A stretch of 64,000 bases of DNA, from positions 124,001 through 188,000 of the forward strand of contig JAGVFW010000003.1 in the NCBI GenBank assembly GCA_020057405.1. Reading direction: 5' to 3'. This document shows positions 61,401-64,000 of this stretch, in pieces. The notes beneath the pieces were generated by a model that was not told the DNA's origin, did not search any database, and saw only the letters and a program-made list of their open reading frames with translations. The stretch is from an archaeon (GTDB taxonomy: Archaea > Micrarchaeota > Micrarchaeia > Norongarragalinales > UBA97). The translations under genes and the position numbers were made by a program. The first letter of the stretch is position 1, and every line of letters begins with the position of its first letter.

Positions 61401-64000
61401 CATACCACCAGTGCCCGCAGGCATCAACGCGGGCTTCCCGCCAATACTAGAGTACGACGCTCCCGTTGCAGCAGGCTTTGCTGAATTCTCTGGCCTGCCT
61501 TACGACGTGCTTCATGCTGCCACTCCACAAGACCAGTCAATGAAGGTAGGGCTTAGCGCGCTTTTCACCGGCCTGCCGCCCTCAATCAACGCTCAATTCA
61601 CTACCGACTGCGGCAACGGCGGACAGACGGTTCAGGCAAGCGCCCTTGCAAGCACTGATGGGAAGGCGACTGCGAAGTTCAACTGCACTTACTCCTCGGG
61701 AACTCCCCAGGACTTCACGGTAAAGGCGCGCTTTGACTACAAGGGGCTTAGCGGCAACCGCATTCTCGCGGCGAATGCAGAAAACACGGGTTCGGTTGCT
61801 TACGCCCCGTCGGGCTCGAATGCCGCGTGCACGTTTGACACCCTGCCGGCGCAAATCATTGCGGGCGACCCCAACTTGAACAACTTCCAGCCCATAGCCC
61901 GCGTGCTTGGCCTGGTGAAGGCACCCAAGTCAGTGCGCATCGACTGCGGCAATGGCGCTCAGGTTGACGCCCGCCTCGAGAACATCGCAGGCGAGGGCCA
62001 GTCGGTTGCAGTGAAGGCAACCGCGAGGACGGCTTGCCGCTACGACTTTAGCTTCCTGCAGGAGGGAGGCACTCAAGTGCAATTCAAGGACGCTCAGCTG
62101 GCAGTGTTTGTCGACGGCGGCGACTGCGAAGTTGCAGGCGGCAGCGAAGTGCACGTCGTTTCCGACAACAACACTCCGACCCTTGCGCTTGCGGGTTTTG
62201 AAGTGACGCCGGCGACTGGCGACCAACTCAACCAGGACGGCAGCGTAAAGACGCCCGGCACTAATGCGGTTGCAAGCTTCACCCCAACCGCAACGGCCGC
62301 ACACGCAATCGCGGACGCGACTTTCAGCGCGAAGATTGACTGCGGCACTGGGAGCACAACCGCGGGAAGCCCGACGACAGTGCAACTGCCTGACGACGGC
62401 AGCGGAACCGTGTTTGCAGCTGATGGCCAAAGCAAGTGCGAGTACAAGCCAGTTGTCGCGGACGCGCAACGCAAGATTACCGTTTCACTCTACCGCACTG
62501 CAGGTTCCAAGACGAACAAGGTCGGTTCTGTGCAAAACACGTTCACGCAAGTCAAGACGCCTGCGCAGGGCGCGGAGTTCCAAGCCTGCAACAACCCGAT
62601 GATGATGATGCTCATGTTTGGGCAAATGAGCGGCGAGGTAGGAGTTGACCAGGGTGTCGAGAACTCCGAGCGCGCGGCCCTGCTTCGGGCCCAGGCGCAA
62701 AAGCTTGCAGACCAAGGGAAAGCCATCGTGCTCAATGCAGACGGCTTTGCAACGAGCCCTGCTGCAACGAGCCGCACGGCTTACTTGTCTTCAGTAATCG
62801 GTTCTTTCGCCACCGAACCCGTTCCGGTCGTCAACCTAGTGCCATCAGCCAACCCCATAACTTTCGACGTCAACGTCCCTGGCGACGGCGCGTCCTGCCT
62901 TACGCCGTCAATCTACGGCGGCACTCCCAACGGGCAGTCAAGTGTAAAGCTTAAGACCGGGCAGACCGCAGCGGTTGCCTTCAGAATCAACCCCGCCGGC
63001 TGCCAAAACATCGCCCAAATCGGAGTCGAGATACGCGCCCAGGTCTCTGGCTCTCCACGCAGTTCAATCATCATCGTCAGCATAGTCAAGCTTAATGGCC
63101 TTGACGCGTACAAGTCGGTCACCGCACCCGGCAACACGGCGGTTCAATTGAGGACAAAAGCTGCAAACCCGCAGGAGCCGTTCGTCATCAACGCCCAGTA
63201 CCAGCCGCTTGCAAGGGACGCGTTCCCGCAGGGCGTGACTTCAGCGATAGTGCCGTTTGATGCGGCGAAACTCGAGAAGCTCGTGGCGTTTGACGTGGTG
63301 GGCAACTCGCTGTCTTCCGACCCGAACGCTGCCCTTGGCTGCAGCGGCAAGGACTTCTGCACGCCCAAGCAGGCGCAAGCCGCGGCCGACAAGCTGGCAG
63401 GCGAAATCGCCGCCGCAATCGGCCCGGTTTCGTCCAAGCGCACTGACTCGGTTCCCCAAGACACGTACATGCGCGCGCTCGCCGACGAGCTTTACAAGCA
63501 AAACTCTGTTTTCGGCAACCAAGTCCAGCAAAACGGCGGTCTTCAGGGCGGACTCTTCAGCAGCCCGCTCGGGCTCTTGGCAATGGGCGGGTTTGGCGGC
63601 AACACGGGCGGTTCGCAAGCCTGCGCCGCGATGATGCAGTGCACAATAATGATGAAGCAGCTGCTCAAGAACAACGCCGCCCTCGGCCCCGACGCACAGG
63701 CGCTTCCACTCATCTTCTGCTCTGACAAGAAAGTGCAGGAATCGCTCTCAAAGGGCGACTCGAGCCAGTTCACCAACCTGTTCATACTCTCGTCGCTTTC
63801 CAACCGGGTCCAGCAGCAAAAGGGGACGATCAAGACCGGCGGCGGTTACGTGATAATGCGCGGACAGGGCCAGGGCGCACAATCCAACTACCCGCTTTCG
63901 ATTCCAATACGCGTTTCGCAAACCAAGGACAGCGAGTCTTCAATGCAGCAAATCACCTGCGACATCAGAAGCGAACTTGACGTCAAATGCAGCCCCAAGC
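55402..64000 (+). CDS. Giant N-terminally anchored surface protein, >2860 aa, open at right window edge
   Basis: Manual translation from ATG 55402: MGEGEQSEGSGGIYHQLEDKYYDLCDWLVEKGMPVYQYWVEPIEKNGVPSFPISVIILFALLFAIGFGLGAFGG...; no in-frame stop noticed to 64000. Missing from the ORF track because no stop lies inside the window. Confidence 0.88.
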   Translation, partial: MGEGEQSEGSGGIYHQLEDKYYDLCDWLVEKGMPVYQYWVEPIEKNGVPSFPISVIILFALLFAIGFGLGAFGGVGNIFAPQTASLDVSVLADGAAVAGAQVSLTIDGGKTFTATTDSGGTVSFSGLPKGARGVIEVTKDGYGVLKRAVVIGEPVTASLQASEVTPPPSQRTVVTFVDEKTQTPLDGVKVVYRDSKLGVQELASSADGKAELPVSDDTVTIFVSYDNYKPTREVITAGSTNKIVFLTAVTSPPPEGCTGVNCPQPKASVAVTVVDPDGNPVDGLVQLFESGNTAGPKSARTANGVALFEDAKAAGVTVYAVFTPDDTATFGNAQSESLTLAEGSNDLVVTVATRPLEGTIKIDLTVQDDAGSKISGARVMLFLAGSTDPVSIQETNELGIASFEAASNVEKVAIAYSPGLLPSDKLLMQSTSQYGTLVLKKPIAGNSGKVKVAVTDTDGHTQVAGADVELRYFEDNYPLGMPPIQTNEVGEALFELVPPDKRFIAVASYGAQRGKSAGFTGSAGNTVNVPVKLDKARGDIAILVRDPISHNPIANANATATVQRNPAGQCATNGQGTCVIKNVEANTAVTLSVNAPGYVVKTIDGLSVPALGILSVIIEDDLVPAALANESRLHVALYDPSCGTPIASSAIEKGRTYCVRVDFNLPTAQANPVGFNVRINGDGTADADFASVTYFQDLDVLRLTPDKLTIKRSNDYATAAGYSCDDAHRKSANKPIKWVNYEFQNVQGNKAILLKVFVKPSAQNGDKLSLNYFSYAARDGRFYRVPQDAVLSTQRSTAARDWCQATSSTAEYTIADGTVAYSKDGALGISFSQAKDGPRASSLATQPGNGFFVHFSGRLFSAPTAPFINVYFADPAGNKRAYALFNEFSYSIGGISLAASRIDFQSPTPSPSPDPTPTPTPSPTATPSPTPNATATPSPTPPPGPTNLTVTVTTCSSGSPLAGATVNAGNDIRNTDSHGVAFFPAMAPGQVQLSISATNYVTRGAGVQINQGQANTFSTCLNRQGETGGGGGETVGGGPINNLSEYRINIDPAAIPVRDGVWEVAGWLRATAAVPIPAGRVFAEFGDDGRPDNQVVVRSNASIRIYGTGQLVIEATPVQIYAGTDTRVVVVIRTAQGAPVTNTILSVNNIDGTDSPFGSQYSNGDVQLVGDNTRDRGQDGRYVFTLRPLRSGTFTFAAGGNYDPRFASGVLLENVVHHNFAEATPASLSLGCTAQTLSVRNSLDYSSAPIQVFVRESCVTVTGATCGTVNGNTNCSFVLEPLAEKTLTITPKFSGDCPIVVSSNPAPLLQSSQTVGTSIDCAQLESSCAISFDKDFVTGGAQGTVRATATFANLRPSDPATNISCDYPDAEGTRVGISGGVARRQCTYAEVGGFTEFTVHAVSDGGVECSQTITVLPPSSVPTCSLTSRPINGTTIARLSADFFNLPTSIQKAFFFCTPNDDPHEVDVTPSEGVASATFDCDYATQNGGLFNASAAAGTAFCFNPNVRLTPQDSCALGGEQLRFGNCSTSASWLRCDESPSNPAIAQDAACCSEVLGSGRVLKNSPSVHCGPVNPPQGKCDDGIASPGECGSNGAAPLPLRCGNDFTFATDGACCAEVLGYTYDASRHACIKPSTAGKCVVTDGTTNVVTDYGVCSTVYSGQKCEGDASAPALKGENACCPQGQVYNDNAKKCVPSNQGSSSCSSFADPGRSNCLRPNAVGVPAPFQCSDSTLQQEGACCTNIVSNGKKFRQSTDGNYCVEIPANELTPDCTLNVTSYTRGSVSEQGSLNATLVALNGFGGGSGKFDYSCDRGVAQTRTQTFTISNTPGVTKGLQFNCDYPRQWLDYSVMPATAAIVSNNERQASIACTLGGPADVIRDGVIIVRGTSGANLTFTAKAFAGSTDWTQLTERLLGPLSSVTLKVKATSLPTGVTSSQVHLTFVCDSSEEESQQQMTASRTEQNTWTGFCSYASARGTAFPATHSARAFYQIEATNQSGTFIIPPVPAGINAGFPPILEYDAPVAAGFAEFSGLPYDVLHAATPQDQSMKVGLSALFTGLPPSINAQFTTDCGNGGQTVQASALASTDGKATAKFNCTYSSGTPQDFTVKARFDYKGLSGNRILAANAENTGSVAYAPSGSNAACTFDTLPAQIIAGDPNLNNFQPIARVLGLVKAPKSVRIDCGNGAQVDARLENIAGEGQSVAVKATARTACRYDFSFLQEGGTQVQFKDAQLAVFVDGGDCEVAGGSEVHVVSDNNTPTLALAGFEVTPATGDQLNQDGSVKTPGTNAVASFTPTATAAHAIADATFSAKIDCGTGSTTAGSPTTVQLPDDGSGTVFAADGQSKCEYKPVVADAQRKITVSLYRTAGSKTNKVGSVQNTFTQVKTPAQGAEFQACNNPMMMMLMFGQMSGEVGVDQGVENSERAALLRAQAQKLADQGKAIVLNADGFATSPAATSRTAYLSSVIGSFATEPVPVVNLVPSANPITFDVNVPGDGASCLTPSIYGGTPNGQSSVKLKTGQTAAVAFRINPAGCQNIAQIGVEIRAQVSGSPRSSIIIVSIVKLNGLDAYKSVTAPGNTAVQLRTKAANPQEPFVINAQYQPLARDAFPQGVTSAIVPFDAAKLEKLVAFDVVGNSLSSDPNAALGCSGKDFCTPKQAQAAADKLAGEIAAAIGPVSSKRTDSVPQDTYMRALADELYKQNSVFGNQVQQNGGLQGGLFSSPLGLLAMGGFGGNTGGSQACAAMMQCTIMMKQLLKNNAALGPDAQALPLIFCSDKKVQESLSKGDSSQFTNLFILSSLSNRVQQQKGTIKTGGGYVIMRGQGQGAQSNYPLSIPIRVSQTKDSESSMQQITCDIRSELDVKCSPK

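Overview
Archaeal chromosomal segment, GC-rich and gene-dense, probably from a DPANN-like or Micrarchaeota/Diapherotrites-like lineage (taxonomy is inferred). The first ~32 kb is mostly core information-processing and energy genes: lipA (cut by the left edge), a thioredoxin reductase-like flavoprotein, a DUF1858-HesB fusion, an rpiB/PfkB pair, a three-unit-looking tRNA-splicing endonuclease, class I LysRS, eIF2-gamma, adk, ndk, a complete A/V-type ATP synthase operon (H-I-K-E-C-F-A-B-D, minus strand), a PLP aminotransferase, a membrane pyrophosphatase, a LemA/TPM pair, a divergent RelE-like/antitoxin-like pair, rpoE'-spt4-S24e-S27ae, and ileS. There are two tRNA genes, Lys-UUU and Ala-CGC. From ~32 kb to the right edge the window is dominated by cell-surface genes: a 602-aa and a ~2190-aa repeat protein sharing an Ig-like repeat and a C-terminal anchor layout, an archaeosortase/exosortase-like membrane protein with Cys/Arg/His candidates, a Cys-rich 654-aa protein, a 2653-aa protein, a 399-aa exported protein, and an open ORF of more than 2860 aa that runs off the right edge and is missing from the supplied ORF track. 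This archaeosortase-linked giant surface-protein locus is the strongest candidate for an undescribed system. All assignments come from reading sequence and motifs; no database search was run.
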